Shown: positions 10,901-19,235, counted from the stretch's first letter. The stretch: DNA of 64,000 nucleotides from Chryseobacterium gleum (GCA_945897805.1 CAMDFX010000008.1:84739-148738), one strand, 5' to 3'. A program made the numbers and translations. Notes: generated by a model not told the origin, from the sequence alone.

Positions 10901-13900
10901 GGATGTTACAGCCGCAGGTGTTGCTTCTGCTAATTCTTTTACTTGCTTTAATCCACCAAATGTGGTTAATTTTACTAACACAAGTTCAAATAATCCTGAT
11001 ATAAATTCTGCTCAATGGGATTTTGGAAATGGACAAACTTCAACAAATTGGAATCCTTCTACAGTGTATTCTTTGGCTGGGACTTATAATGTAACACTAA
11101 TTGTTAGTTCAATGCCAACAAGCTCTGGAGCTGTATGCAGAGATACGCAACAAGTTGTCATTGTCAATATTGGTGGACCCATTGGAAGTTTGGATGTTAC
11201 GAATTCAAGTTTAACGGGTTGTTCTTGTTTTGCTGCAAACATTAATGTCAATACATCAGGTGCAACGGAAGCAAAATTACTTTTTGGGAATGGTGCTTTT
11301 GTTGATTTATTTCCGAATACCTCACAAACTGTTACATATTCTTATTGTAATACGGGAACGACTCAAATTCAATTTGTACCTTCTTTATTTTTGTCAAATG
11401 GTTCTTGTTTTGGCTATATTCTGTCCCTTGATACCATTAGAATTCAACCTACACCTACTGTCAATAATCTTGTAAATCAAGTTATTTGTGCCAATTCAAA
11501 CACAAATGTTGTCAACTTTTCAAGTCCTGTTGTCAACACAACCTTCAGTTGGACAAACTCAAACCAAGCAATTGGTCTTGCTGCTTCAGGATCAGGTTCT
11601 ATTTCCCCATTTATTGGATTAAATAATACTTCAAATCAGCAAAATGCCACTGTTAGTGTAACCCCAAGCGCAAATGGTTGTCCAGGTAATCCAGTTAATT
11701 TTACTTATTCTGTCAATGCTTTAGCAACCATCAACGCAGGAATTGACCAAATAATTTGCGGAAATTCAATCGTAAGTTTAGCAGGAACGCAAGGCGGCGC
11801 AACCACTTCAGCTACTTGGAGCGGAGGAACAGGCACTTTCAATCCGAATGCAACGACATTGAATGCGGTTTACACGCCAAGTGCCGCGGACGTAAATGCC
11901 GGTTCTGTGACTTTGACTTTAACTTCCAACGATCCAGCAGGACCATGCGCTGCAGTTTCAGACCAAGTTTTGATTACCATCAATCAACCTGCAACGGTGA
12001 ATGCAGGGATAGACCAAACCGTTTGTGGAACAACGCCAGTTTCACTTTCAGGAACGTCAGGCGGTTCAACAACTTCCGTAACTTGGAGCGGAGGAACTGG
12101 AATTTTCAATCCAAATGCAACGACATTGAATGCGATTTACACGCCAAGTGCGGCGGATGTTTTAGCCGGTTCTGTGACTTTGACTTTAACATCCAACAAT
12201 CCAGTTGGGCCATGCAATGCAACAACTGATCAAGTTTTGATAACTGTGAATCAACCTGCAACCATCAATGCAGGAATAGACCAAATTATTTGTGGAACTT
12301 CAATCGTCACCTTGGCAGGAACGCAAGGAGGCTCAACCACTTCGGCAACATGGAGCGGTGGCACAGGCATTTTCAATCTAAATGCAACGACATTGAATGC
12401 ATTTTACACACCAAGTGCGGCGGAAGTAAATGCCGGCTCTGTGACTTTGACTTTAACTTCCAACGATCCAGCGGGACCATGCGCAGCAGTTTCCGATCTA
12501 GTTTTAATTACCATCAATCAACCTGCAACGGTGAATGCAGGGATAGACCAAACCGTTTGTGGCACAACGCCAGTTTCACTTTCAGGAACGCAAGGAGGCG
12601 CTGCAATTTCGGTAACTTGGAGTGGTGGAACGGGCACTTTCAGTCCGAATGCAACGACATTGAATGCGATTTATACGCCAAGTGCGGCGGATGTTTTAGT
12701 CGGTTCTGTGACTTTGACTTTAACATCCAACGACCCAGTTGGGCCATGCAATGCAGCAACTGATCAAGTTTTGATAACTGTGAATCAGCCCGCAACCATC
12801 AACGCAGGAATTGATCAATTAGTTTGTGCCACAACGCCAGTTTCACTTGCAGGTGCGCAGGGCGGCTCGACTACTTCAGCTACTTGGAGCGGTGGCACAG
12901 GCACTTTCAATCCGAATGCAACGACATTGAATGCGGTTTACACGCCAAGTGCGGCGGAAGTAAATGCAGGTTCTGTGTCTTTGATTTTGACTTCCAACGA
13001 TCCAGCGGGACCATGCGCAGCAGTTTCCGATCTAGTTTTAATTACCATCAATCAACCGGCAACGGTGAATGCAGGGATAGACCAAACCGTTTGTGGCACA
13101 ACGCCAGTTTCACTTTCAGCAACGCAAGGAGGCGCTGCAATTTCGGTAACTTGGAGTGGTGGAACGGGCACTTTCAGTCCGAATGCAACGACATTGAATG
13201 CGATTTATACGCCAAGTGCGGCGGATGTTTTAGCCGGTTCTGTGACTTTGACTTTAACATCCAACGACCCAGTTGGGCCATGCAATGCAGCAACTGATCA
13301 AGTTTTGATAACTGTGAATTCGTTGCCGATTATTGTTAGTCAAGGCACAGTAATTCTCTGTTCGGACGCCGATTTGAATTATCCGATTGTAACTGATGTT
13401 GCGTCGAATATTTCTTGGTTCGCATCAGATAATCCAAATATAATAGGTGAGACATTGGCTGTTCAAAGCACGAACTTTATTGGCGATAATTTGGTCAATG
13501 CGACAAATATTATTGAATATGTTACTTACAATATCGATTTGATTTCATTAGTTAATGGCTGTCAAAGCGAGAATCAAATGTTGATTGTACAAGTAAATCC
13601 TTTGCCAATCATTGATTCAATTAGCGACATATTTTATTGCGATGGCGTGATGACATCTCCAGTAATTTTAGGCGCTAATTTGGTAAACTCTAATTTCTTG
13701 TGGACGAATTCAAATCCTGCGATTGGATTGGCAGCCAATGGAGTAGGAGATATTCCGTCATTTTCCCCTAACAATAATTCAGTTGCAGATATTACAGCAA
13801 ATATTACCATAATTCCAGAAAATTCTGGTTGCCAAGGCACTAGTTTTAGTTTCAATATCACGATTGGACCAATACCGAATGTGAGTATATCGCCAGCAGG

Positions 13901-14630
13901 ACCTTATTGTGTAAGTAGTCCAAATGAAAATATGGTAGCAGATGTTGGAAATGGACTATGGTCAGGACCAGGAATCGTTAATGCTGTGACGGGTGAATTT
14001 GATCCCTCATTTGCAAACATCGGAGTAAATATTATTACTTATACGTTGACGGGCGTCTGTGGTGGTGGAAGTTCTATCGATATTTATGTTTATCCCAATC
14101 CTGAAGCATCATTTACGGCGGATAATTTTTCGACTTCCGTTATTGATCCTGTTTTTTATTTTGAAAACACCTCTTTGAATGCAACAGCTTTCACCTGGAA
14201 TTTTGGTGATGGAACAAGTTCGAACTTAGAAAATCCCACGCAAACCTATCCTGAATTAATTGGTTATTATTTGGTTGAATTGATAGCAACCAATAATTCA
14301 GGCTGTGCTGATACTGTTAGTAATTTCGTTTATGTTGAAGAAGAAACCATTTTCTATGTTCCAAATTCATTTTCTCCTGATGGAAATGAGGTGAATAATG
14401 TTTTTCAGCCAGTTTTCTCAGAAGGTTACGATCCTGATTTTTATAGTTTAAGAATTTTTAATCGATGGGGTGAAGTAGTTTTTGAAACAACTGAAGTGAC
14501 CAATGGCTGGGATGGAAATTATCGAGGTAATATGTGTCAAGACGGCACTTATGTTTGGTCAATTTCATTCAAAGCAGGAACTTCTGATTTGGTATACCGA
14601 TATGAGGGGCACGTGACTTTGATCAAGTAA
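7947..14630 (+). CDS. giant PKD-domain surface protein with T9SS type B sorting domain
   Basis: 2227 residues. A signal peptide (to about residue 25, EVKAQ) is followed by many PKD/Ig-like modules, recognised by repeated W-x-FGDG-T...Y-TV-L-V patterns (for example TWNFGDGTPSS near residue 657 and TWNFGDGTSS near 2086). Residues 1260-1793 hold six tandem 89-residue repeats. The C-terminal about 95 residues (VPNSFSPDGNEVNN ... GHVTLIK) match the gliding motility-associated (type B) T9SS sorting domain. Such proteins are secreted to the cell surface and usually act in adhesion. Six Ig-like repeats of constant length in a row suggest a stalk. No catalytic domain was seen. Confidence 0.93.
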   Translation: MGRILGTYFTFFLLFVLSISEVKAQDASFTSVDQSQCPGNLFALNANNPTYSNYVWTITGPAGFNSSLSGSSIVVFLSNSGFYNVSLTVTNAGATVTNTQNNFLQVYAIPTIVYNLSSTSGCSPLNVNFNGSSTPGSGTLQSFAINSANGTISNNEDFSVIYSAPGVYNPTATITNSFGCFTTMNLPAITVLPAPSLTSPLNSNSICSGATFNYSFSSSIVGSSFSWTRASAAGISPNSSSGTGNISEILVNNTSSNIIVPYVVTSTAPNGCIGVQTINVTVRALPTVSANAGNINICEGQTTNLTATGSAQNGQYLWSTGEETSEITVSSAGVYSVTFYNGICNSLPLNINVNTILAPVVNLTNSENSGIANNDATICSGASVILTANPVLPGGTYLWMPGNLTSQSITVSPSSTTLYTLVYTLGCPSILDSIILLVNNLPVNSFTASTSNACSAPVTTAFTSTTPNTNTALTTWNFPGASSPNSGNGSGPIAVTYNTSGNYSISMTSTTLAGCTATNIFPGAMIVGNGVPPTSSFVNLTSVTQCVNGDNYCFQYTGVGADTILLDLGNGFTAFFDPTVSFCYSYSAPGNYTVSMTPFTTVGNALGCSGSTSQVNVIVTGPQSAFSASLVDCNNQLTRTFSSTSAGTTPLTTYTWNFGDGTPSSNLQAVTHTFLNYGSYTVNLTVSDLSTGCLPTQHNFIVNANPNNLANFQSNLSGVLSSDVCIGGLLQFVNTTPAPQYNSGVAPASTSSINTLWDWNTNTGISFVNTSTSLRGTPRSRILSSPSYSPGNYGVGMINIDNNGCRDTVIKTIHIHGITGTFFAPDTICNGLSFSVTDNSLAPNGFIVSRVWNWGDGTPNTDGNTPNPTHIYTVSGSYTITLIVTDDFGCTKTSTKVVTVRKPFASFNVDQDFICNNQSVFVSPNSFGIGTLSYSWSATSAIPLTAVGANPGSFNFVQQGNQTISLIVSDNLGCIDDTIIPITVLDVTAAGVASANSFTCFNPPNVVNFTNTSSNNPDINSAQWDFGNGQTSTNWNPSTVYSLAGTYNVTLIVSSMPTSSGAVCRDTQQVVIVNIGGPIGSLDVTNSSLTGCSCFAANINVNTSGATEAKLLFGNGAFVDLFPNTSQTVTYSYCNTGTTQIQFVPSLFLSNGSCFGYILSLDTIRIQPTPTVNNLVNQVICANSNTNVVNFSSPVVNTTFSWTNSNQAIGLAASGSGSISPFIGLNNTSNQQNATVSVTPSANGCPGNPVNFTYSVNALATINAGIDQIICGNSIVSLAGTQGGATTSATWSGGTGTFNPNATTLNAVYTPSAADVNAGSVTLTLTSNDPAGPCAAVSDQVLITINQPATVNAGIDQTVCGTTPVSLSGTSGGSTTSVTWSGGTGIFNPNATTLNAIYTPSAADVLAGSVTLTLTSNNPVGPCNATTDQVLITVNQPATINAGIDQIICGTSIVTLAGTQGGSTTSATWSGGTGIFNLNATTLNAFYTPSAAEVNAGSVTLTLTSNDPAGPCAAVSDLVLITINQPATVNAGIDQTVCGTTPVSLSGTQGGAAISVTWSGGTGTFSPNATTLNAIYTPSAADVLVGSVTLTLTSNDPVGPCNAATDQVLITVNQPATINAGIDQLVCATTPVSLAGAQGGSTTSATWSGGTGTFNPNATTLNAVYTPSAAEVNAGSVSLILTSNDPAGPCAAVSDLVLITINQPATVNAGIDQTVCGTTPVSLSATQGGAAISVTWSGGTGTFSPNATTLNAIYTPSAADVLAGSVTLTLTSNDPVGPCNAATDQVLITVNSLPIIVSQGTVILCSDADLNYPIVTDVASNISWFASDNPNIIGETLAVQSTNFIGDNLVNATNIIEYVTYNIDLISLVNGCQSENQMLIVQVNPLPIIDSISDIFYCDGVMTSPVILGANLVNSNFLWTNSNPAIGLAANGVGDIPSFSPNNNSVADITANITIIPENSGCQGTSFSFNITIGPIPNVSISPAGPYCVSSPNENMVADVGNGLWSGPGIVNAVTGEFDPSFANIGVNIITYTLTGVCGGGSSIDIYVYPNPEASFTADNFSTSVIDPVFYFENTSLNATAFTWNFGDGTSSNLENPTQTYPELIGYYLVELIATNNSGCADTVSNFVYVEEETIFYVPNSFSPDGNEVNNVFQPVFSEGYDPDFYSLRIFNRWGEVVFETTEVTNGWDGNYRGNMCQDGTYVWSISFKAGTSDLVYRYEGHVTLIK
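11724..13325 (+). repeat. six tandem 267-bp coding repeats
   Basis: Units start at 11724, 11991, 12258, 12525, 12792 and 13059, each exactly 267 bp (89 codons) and each beginning GCAACSRTSAAYGCAGG. Odd-numbered units (ATINAGIDQ) resemble each other and even-numbered units (ATVNAGIDQTVCGTTPVSLS) resemble each other. The real duplication unit is therefore a 534-bp pair amplified to three copies. Similarity at DNA level is very high, which implies recent duplication or gene conversion. Confidence 0.97.
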
Positions 14631-14652
14631 ATTCAAAAAGAAATTTGACTCT

Positions 14653-15171
14653 TTATTTTTTCATTTTCTCGATAATTGAAGTAGTAGAAAATCCTTGTTC
14701 TAATTCCACAACTTGAACCGATCCGTTGTTTTTGCGCACAAAATCAGAACCAACGATGTATTTTTTATTGTTCGGATCTGTTTCATTTGCATCGTAATCT
14801 GCTCCCTTTACCAAAACATCAGGATTCAAAAATTCAATTATTTCCTTGGGTGTTTCAGCATCAAAAATCAATACTAAATCGATAAAACCCAAACCGGCTA
14901 AAACAATTGCTCTAGAATCTTCTGAATTGATTGGTCGCTCTGGACTTTTGTTTAGTTTTTTGACCGATTGATCTGAATTTAGTGCTACGATAAATTTATT
15001 GCCCATTTCAGCAGCTTTGGCTAAATAAACCACATGTCCTTGATGGAGAATATCGAAACAACCGTTTGTGAAAACAACTTTATCTCCTTTAAATTTCCAG
15101 CTATTGATCAATAATTGCGCTTCTTTTGCATCAACTATTTTCGCTTTCAAGTAATTCAGTCTTGACATCAT
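14653..15171 (-). CDS. rfaE2: D-glycero-beta-D-manno-heptose 1-phosphate adenylyltransferase
   Basis: Nucleotidyltransferase that makes ADP-heptose for lipopolysaccharide core. It corresponds to the C-terminal half of HldE, encoded as a separate 172-residue protein. The nucleotide-binding motif FTNGCFDILHQGH is at about residues 32-44, followed by LNSDQSVKKLNK and the RPI motif. The kinase half (rfaE1) is not in this window. The start (MMSRLNY) lies 41 bp inside the upstream UPF0104 gene, so the two are co-transcribed. Its product feeds HldD, encoded at 2.1 kb. The 3' end converges on the PKD gene with a 22-bp gap. Confidence 0.92.
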   Translation of the reverse strand: MMSRLNYLKAKIVDAKEAQLLINSWKFKGDKVVFTNGCFDILHQGHVVYLAKAAEMGNKFIVALNSDQSVKKLNKSPERPINSEDSRAIVLAGLGFIDLVLIFDAETPKEIIEFLNPDVLVKGADYDANETDPNNKKYIVGSDFVRKNNGSVQVVELEQGFSTTSIIEKMKK

Positions 15172-16177
15172 CTTTGTTGTAATTCTTTGGTAACAGCACC
15201 AAAGAAAGTAATCCTAAAATAATCAAAAATAGAGTTTGAGAAATCCAGATAATCATTCCTAATGCTTTGCCTGTTGCACTTGCGTTTGAATCACTTGCGC
15301 CCAAGAAAAAAGCCACCGCAATCCCAACTAAAAGAGGGAAAGAACCAATTCCTCCATTGGTAAAAGTGATTCCCAATGAACCAGCAATAAATGCAAGTAA
15401 AATGCCATCCAATGGGAAGTTTTTGGTTGCTTCCAAACTTAAAAAAGGAATGGCAAAATAGACCACATACAAAACCCAAATCAAAAGCGTTTGACCTAAA
15501 TAGGCCCAAGGATTTTTGGATTTAAAAATAGAGAATAATCCTGCAAAAACGTCTTTTACAAAACCGATAATTTTGTTTCTCAATGCTTTTTTGAAAGCCA
15601 TCAAAGCAATCAATGCTAAAAATCCAGCGCCTAGAAAACCATAAATAACAATGTTCCACGGAAAACCTTCATTGGCACTTTCAGCAGGGGAAAAATTCGC
15701 TTTGATTTCCTCAAAAATCTTCATGAAGTTATCGTATCCGAGAATTGCAGTTAATGTTGCAACGGATGCCAACATAATTAAGTCAACGGCTCTTTCTGCC
15801 AAAATGGTCCCAAAAGATTTTGAAAAAGGAACACCATCAGAACGAAAAAGCATCGCCGCACGAGAAGCTTCGCCAGCACGAGGAATAGTTAGATTTACGA
15901 TATACCCAATCATCATCGCATGGTAACGATTCCAAAATTTGGTTTTGTAGCCCATTGGTTCGAGCACATATTTCCACCGATAAGCACGCAATAAAAATGC
16001 ACCAAAACTTAAAATTAGCGATAGAAAAATCCAGAAATAATTGGCATTTTGTAACGCTTTGTAAAAACCATCTAATTCTCTTTCCGACATATTGTCGAAA
16101 AAATACCAAATCAAATAAACTCCCAATAAAAGCGGCAATACAATTTTTAGTAAACCAATTATTGAGAATTTTTTCAT
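15131..16177 (-). CDS. UPF0104/lysylphosphatidylglycerol synthase-like flippase-domain membrane protein
   Basis: A 348-residue polytopic inner membrane protein with about eight hydrophobic segments. The pattern RAYRWKYVLEPMG, then GYIVNLTIPRAGEASRAAML near residue 90-110 is the signature of the UPF0104 / LPG synthase transmembrane (AglD-like) family. There is no synthase domain, so it is probably a lipid or glycolipid transport/flippase-like protein rather than an aminoacyl-PG synthase. The start ATG overlaps the panD stop by one base (TGATG) and its end overlaps rfaE2, giving a panD-UPF0104-rfaE2 operon. Linkage of this family with panD is common in Bacteroidota. Confidence 0.85.
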   Translation of the reverse strand: MKKFSIIGLLKIVLPLLLGVYLIWYFFDNMSERELDGFYKALQNANYFWIFLSLILSFGAFLLRAYRWKYVLEPMGYKTKFWNRYHAMMIGYIVNLTIPRAGEASRAAMLFRSDGVPFSKSFGTILAERAVDLIMLASVATLTAILGYDNFMKIFEEIKANFSPAESANEGFPWNIVIYGFLGAGFLALIALMAFKKALRNKIIGFVKDVFAGLFSIFKSKNPWAYLGQTLLIWVLYVVYFAIPFLSLEATKNFPLDGILLAFIAGSLGITFTNGGIGSFPLLVGIAVAFFLGASDSNASATGKALGMIIWISQTLFLIILGLLSLVLLPKNYNKDDVKTELLESENS

Positions 16178-16527
16178 CAGTCGATTAGATTAGTTTCTTC
16201 ATTTGGGAAAACCAAACAAGGTTTGAATGTTTTTGCTTCTTCAAATTCCATAAATCCGTAGCCAATGATAATGATTATATCACCCATCGCAACACGTCTC
16301 GCAGCGGGGCCATTCAAACAAATCGTACCAGATTTTCTGTCGCCTTTGATAACATAAGTTTCAAAACGCTCACCATTATTGATGTTTACGATTTGCACTT
16401 TCTCACCTTCGATGACATTGGCAGCTTCCATCAGATCTTCATCAATGGTAATGCTACCAATGTAATTTAGATCTGCTTGCGTTACTTTAACCCGGTGAAT
16501 TTTAGATTTTACTACTTGAATCAACAT
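16177..16527 (-). CDS. panD: aspartate 1-decarboxylase proenzyme
   Basis: Makes beta-alanine from aspartate for pantothenate. It is a 116-residue pyruvoyl enzyme that cleaves itself between Gly24 and Ser25 (YIGSIT visible at residues 22-27). The catalytic Lys9 (KSKIHR) and the conserved NGPAAR segment near residue 71 are present. It is first gene of the panD-UPF0104-rfaE2 operon and overlaps the next start by one base. It works with PanC, encoded at the start of the window. Confidence 0.97.
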   Translation of the reverse strand: MLIQVVKSKIHRVKVTQADLNYIGSITIDEDLMEAANVIEGEKVQIVNINNGERFETYVIKGDRKSGTICLNGPAARRVAMGDIIIIIGYGFMEFEEAKTFKPCLVFPNEETNLID

Positions 16528-16584
16528 TGCTACTATAATATAGGTTGCGAAGTTAGGTAAAATAATATTTTAAATTGGAATTTT

Positions 16585-16645
16585 TAGACATTTGATGATA
16601 GACATTAGACATTAGACCATAGACATTAGACCATAGACATTAGAC
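16585..16645. repeat. short tandem TAGACATTAGACCA repeats
   Basis: Degenerate tandem copies of TAGACATTAGACCA (14-mer) and the shorter ATTAGAC word, about four to five units, in the intergenic space before panD. Related words in the opposite orientation occur at 17841-17910 and 60001-60106. Confidence 0.85.
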
Positions 16646-16706
16646 TTTTCTAATTTTCTAAATTTTTTAAGATTATCGTAAATTTGCGAAGCAACCAAAG
16701 CAATCT

Positions 16707-16782
16707 AGTCTAATAGTTGCAAAGCAACGGGTCTAATGTCTCAAGTCTAATAGCGCAGCGAGTCTTTTTTAGATTAGTCTAA
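16707..16782. repeat. second block of GTCTAAT-type words
   Basis: Contains AGTCTAATAG, GGGTCTAATGTCTC, AAGTCTAATAG and AGATTAGTCTAA, interrupted by the small palindromic fillers TTGCAAAGCAA and GCGCAGCG. It is part of the same low-complexity intergenic family and lies immediately upstream of the ZIP gene promoter. Confidence 0.7.
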
Positions 16783-16792
16783 CTTTTTTAGT

Positions 16793-16820
16793 TTTGCGAA
16801 TAATATTATGCTTACTTTTG
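16793..16820 (+). promoter_or_regulatory. promoter of the ZIP transporter gene
   Basis: TTTG (16793-16796), 16 bases, then TACTTTTG (16813-16820), matching the TTTG/TAnnTTTG Bacteroidota promoter. It overlaps the longer theoretical reading frame that begins at 16794 and so supports the ATG at 16857 as the true start. Confidence 0.6.
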
Positions 16821-16856
16821 CTTTTTAGAGAAAAGAATGGTTTAAATCGAAAATTG

Positions 16857-17681
16857 ATGAAAGAATTAGTCGCATTTTTTACGAAAATTGACCCTGTTTA
16901 TGCAGCGCTGATCGCCACTACTTTTACTTGGTTGGTTACTGCGGCAGGCGCTGCGTTGGTCTTTTTCTTTAAGACAATGCACCGTGCGGTTTTAGATGGA
17001 ATGTTGGGCTTTACAGGTGGTGTGATGGTTGCGGCGAGTTTTTGGTCATTGCTGAATCCCGCGATTGAAATGTCAGAAAAAATGTATCCAACCATGTCTT
17101 GGATGCCGGCGGCAGTTGGTTTTTTATTGGGAGCCATGTTTCTTTATGGATTAGATAAAGTGATGCCGCACTTGCACTTGAATTTTGGTGAAGATGAAAA
17201 AGAAGGCAAGAAAACGCAATTGCATAAATCTACTTTACTCGTTTTAGCCATTACTTTACACAACATCCCAGAGGGATTGGCTGTGGGTGTTTTGTTTGGT
17301 GCAGCAGGTTTAGGCATTGACGGCTCAACAATTCCAGCGGCAATCGCTTTGGCAATTGGTATTGGTATTCAAAATTTTCCAGAAGGTTTTGCTGTTGCGA
17401 TGCCTTTGAGACGCATTGGTTTCAGCAGAAGAAAAAGTTTTTGGTACGGACAATTATCTGCCATCGTAGAGCCTATTGCAGGTGTTATTGGCGCTGTTGC
17501 AGTAATTTATATGCAACCAATTTTGCCTTTCGCCTTGGCTTTCGCGGCGGGGGCCATGATTTTTGTGGTAGTCGAAGAGGTGATTCCCGAAACGCAAAGA
17601 GACAAATACACCGACATCGCGGTACTCGGATTTATTGGTGGCTTTTTGGTGATGATGATTTTAGATGTGGCTTTGGGGTAG
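16857..17681 (+). CDS. ZIP family metal (zinc) transporter
   Basis: A 274-residue inner-membrane divalent-cation importer with about eight transmembrane segments. The two metal-site motifs of the family are clear: HNIPEG near residue 134 and QNFPEG near 171. A short His-rich cytoplasmic loop (MPHLHLNFGEDEKEG) lies between the third and fourth segments, as in GufA/ZupT-type members. The ATG at 16857 was chosen because the in-frame extension upstream overlaps a good promoter. Zinc is the likely substrate, but iron or manganese cannot be excluded. The gene sits between two blocks of degenerate repeats. Confidence 0.88.
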   Translation: MKELVAFFTKIDPVYAALIATTFTWLVTAAGAALVFFFKTMHRAVLDGMLGFTGGVMVAASFWSLLNPAIEMSEKMYPTMSWMPAAVGFLLGAMFLYGLDKVMPHLHLNFGEDEKEGKKTQLHKSTLLVLAITLHNIPEGLAVGVLFGAAGLGIDGSTIPAAIALAIGIGIQNFPEGFAVAMPLRRIGFSRRKSFWYGQLSAIVEPIAGVIGAVAVIYMQPILPFALAFAAGAMIFVVVEEVIPETQRDKYTDIAVLGFIGGFLVMMILDVALG

Positions 17682-17720
17682 AATTATAGATGGGTTTAAG
17701 ATTCTATTTTATTTTCATTT

Positions 17721-17799
17721 TTTCCTCCCCCTAGTCCCTGCGCTATCGCTAGGTCTTTAAAAGCTATCACTTTTTCTCCTCCAAAAGGGGAAGGCCTAT
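17721..17799. repeat. C-rich/G-rich intergenic element
   Basis: CCTCCCCCTAGTCCCTGCGC, then GCTATCGCTAGG and later CTCCTCCAAAAGGGGAAGGCC stand out from the AT-rich surroundings and look like a decayed copy of an interspersed intergenic sequence (CCCCCTA...CTCCAAAAGGGG). I recall similar text in other Bacteroidota genomes but could not check. Confidence 0.4.
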
Positions 17800-17840
17800 T
17801 TCCCAAACTTAAATCAAAAGAACTTTAAGACAATTAGAAA

Positions 17841-17910
17841 AGTCTAAAGTCTAATATCTCAGGTCTAATGTCTTAAATCTAATATCTCAGGTCTAATATC
17901 TTAAGTCTAC
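17841..17910. repeat. GTCTAATATCTCAG tandem repeats
   Basis: Four to five degenerate units of GTCTAATATCTCAG / GTCTAATGTCTTAA between the ZIP and DUF2480 genes. These are inverted relative to the block at 16585, so the ZIP gene is flanked by oppositely oriented repeat clusters. The last unit runs into the DUF2480 stop region. Confidence 0.8.
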
Positions 17911-18416
17911 CTTGGTGCTTTATAAATCGGAACTGTCGAACAAGGTTCTCCATACATGATACTTTTGGCAGTTGGTTGCAATTTGTTGGTCAATTCCACC
18001 ATCGCAAATTCTGGACAAACAATGTCGGCGCAACCTTTGATGATGAATTTCCCATCGGGATATTGTGTTGTGTCAAACGCGCTTATTTTTTTGAGAATCA
18101 ATGCTTTTTGTAAATCGATTTCATTTCCTACCACTGAAAAATGACAAACATTTAGGAGTTTTACAGAAACCAGCATGTAAGCCCAAGTTGGAACAATGGC
18201 ATCAGCCGAGCAATGAATATAGATATCTTTTTCGCTGTATTGCGACCAATTGTGCTCAGCGATAAAAGTTCTAAAATCTTTTTCTTTCAAAATCAAACCT
18301 TGCCAAAGATGTGGTGCAATGTCAAATTCTACGATATTATTGACGTTTGGTTTAAAGTCTGCCAAGTCTAAACTAATTAAACCACTTTCTTTGATTTTGT
18401 TGCGTATTTCTTCCAT
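17907..18416 (-). CDS. DUF2480 family protein
   Basis: A 169-residue soluble protein of the Bacteroidota-specific DUF2480 family. It is recognised by the opening SGLISLDLADF, the GLILKEKDFR and HNWSQY segments, CSADAIVPTWAYML near residue 70, and the ending IMYGEPCSTVPIYK. Its function is unknown. Conserved cysteines (near 69, 130 and 162) might bind metal, but this is speculation. No signal peptide. It is alone on its strand. Confidence 0.85.
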   Translation of the reverse strand: MEEIRNKIKESGLISLDLADFKPNVNNIVEFDIAPHLWQGLILKEKDFRTFIAEHNWSQYSEKDIYIHCSADAIVPTWAYMLVSVKLLNVCHFSVVGNEIDLQKALILKKISAFDTTQYPDGKFIIKGCADIVCPEFAMVELTNKLQPTAKSIMYGEPCSTVPIYKAPR

Positions 18417-18532
18417 TTTGTTGCTGATTTAATCAGTTCAAATTTACTCAGATTTATCTAAAGTTTCATGGATAGAATTGAGATTTATCAAAATTAATTC
18501 TTTTCCAGTTTGTTTGTCTAGAATAAAATTTA

Positions 18533-18540
18533 CTATCTTG
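18533..18540 (+). promoter_or_regulatory. -7-like element before the lipocalin-like lipoprotein gene
   Basis: TATCTTGC, a one- or two-base variant of TAnnTTTG, about 29 bases before the ATG at 18569. A very similar TAACTTGC precedes the ECF sigma gene at 49.85 kb. Confidence 0.35.
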
Positions 18541-18568
18541 CACGCTTAAATTAAAAAAAAACGTAAAG

Positions 18569-18991
18569 ATGAAATTTGTAAGCACATTATTTTTAGGATT
18601 AACTCTTTCTTTATTGGTTTCTTGTAGTGGAGATCCAATTTTAAAGACATGGAAATTAGACAATATGGATGTTGAAGCACTTTTGAAAGAGATGCCTAAA
18701 GAAACTCAGGACATGATGAGAAAAGGCGCTAAAGAAAATATGGACAAAACCAGAGGTAAAGTTGTTTTTAAATTTGAAGAAGGAGGGAAATTTTCTGCTG
18801 AAAATCCAAACATGGATGGAACAACAATGAAACAAGCTGGTACTTGGAAAATGGCTGCTGACAAAAAATCTTTCACTGCAGATATTAAAGGTGAAAAGCA
18901 AATTTTCACGATTCACGAATTATCAAGTGATAAATTGGTAATCGAGCCAAAAGATCAAAAAATGAAATTGATTTTTATCCCAAAGAACTAA
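18569..18991 (+). CDS. lipocalin-like lipoprotein
   Basis: A 140-residue protein with lipobox LLVSC (Cys19). The mature part begins with ILKTWKLDNMDV and shows the FEEGGKFSA...GTWKMAADKKSFTA...LVIEPKDQKMKLIF pattern of Bacteroidota lipocalin-like lipoproteins, a small beta-barrel thought to bind hydrophobic ligands. It is transcribed alone and ends in a strong terminator. The ligand is unknown. Confidence 0.75.
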   Translation: MKFVSTLFLGLTLSLLVSCSGDPILKTWKLDNMDVEALLKEMPKETQDMMRKGAKENMDKTRGKVVFKFEEGGKFSAENPNMDGTTMKQAGTWKMAADKKSFTADIKGEKQIFTIHELSSDKLVIEPKDQKMKLIFIPKN

Positions 18992-19012
18992 GGTGAAAAT
19001 CCCAAATATTTT

Positions 19013-19045
19013 AAATCCCTCATTTTTTAATGAGGGATTTTTTTT
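19013..19045 (+). terminator. rho-independent terminator of the lipocalin-like gene
   Basis: AAATCCCTCATT and AATGAGGGATTT form a 12-bp stem with a short T loop, followed by a run of T. Confidence 0.9.
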
Positions 19046-19235
19046 GCCCTTTTTTTTTGTCCATGTCTTGTGAAATATAAGCGTAATTTCTGCTCAGAAT
19101 TTATATTTTTTGAAAATTTGGAGACTGAATAGTTTTTTCAAAAAATCCTAATTTATTGGTGTTTACAATGAATTGTAAAAAAAAAGATAAAAAAAAACCG
19201 TCATTTTTTTGGTAGTATAAAAATTTGATTTACAT

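Noticed and set aside
11756..13297. Three 157-codon frames on the plus strand inside the PKD gene, rich in Cys, Asn and Arg, spaced exactly 534 bp
   Set aside because: They are an out-of-frame reading of the 267-bp repeats; the PKD frame is continuous through them and explains the period.
16585..16645. Possible CRISPR array
   Set aside because: Units are 10-14 bases, degenerate, with no unique spacers and no cas gene nearby.
16794..16856. Earlier start for the ZIP transporter
   Set aside because: The extension overlaps a good promoter (TTTG-N16-TACTTTTG) and has no similarity to the family.
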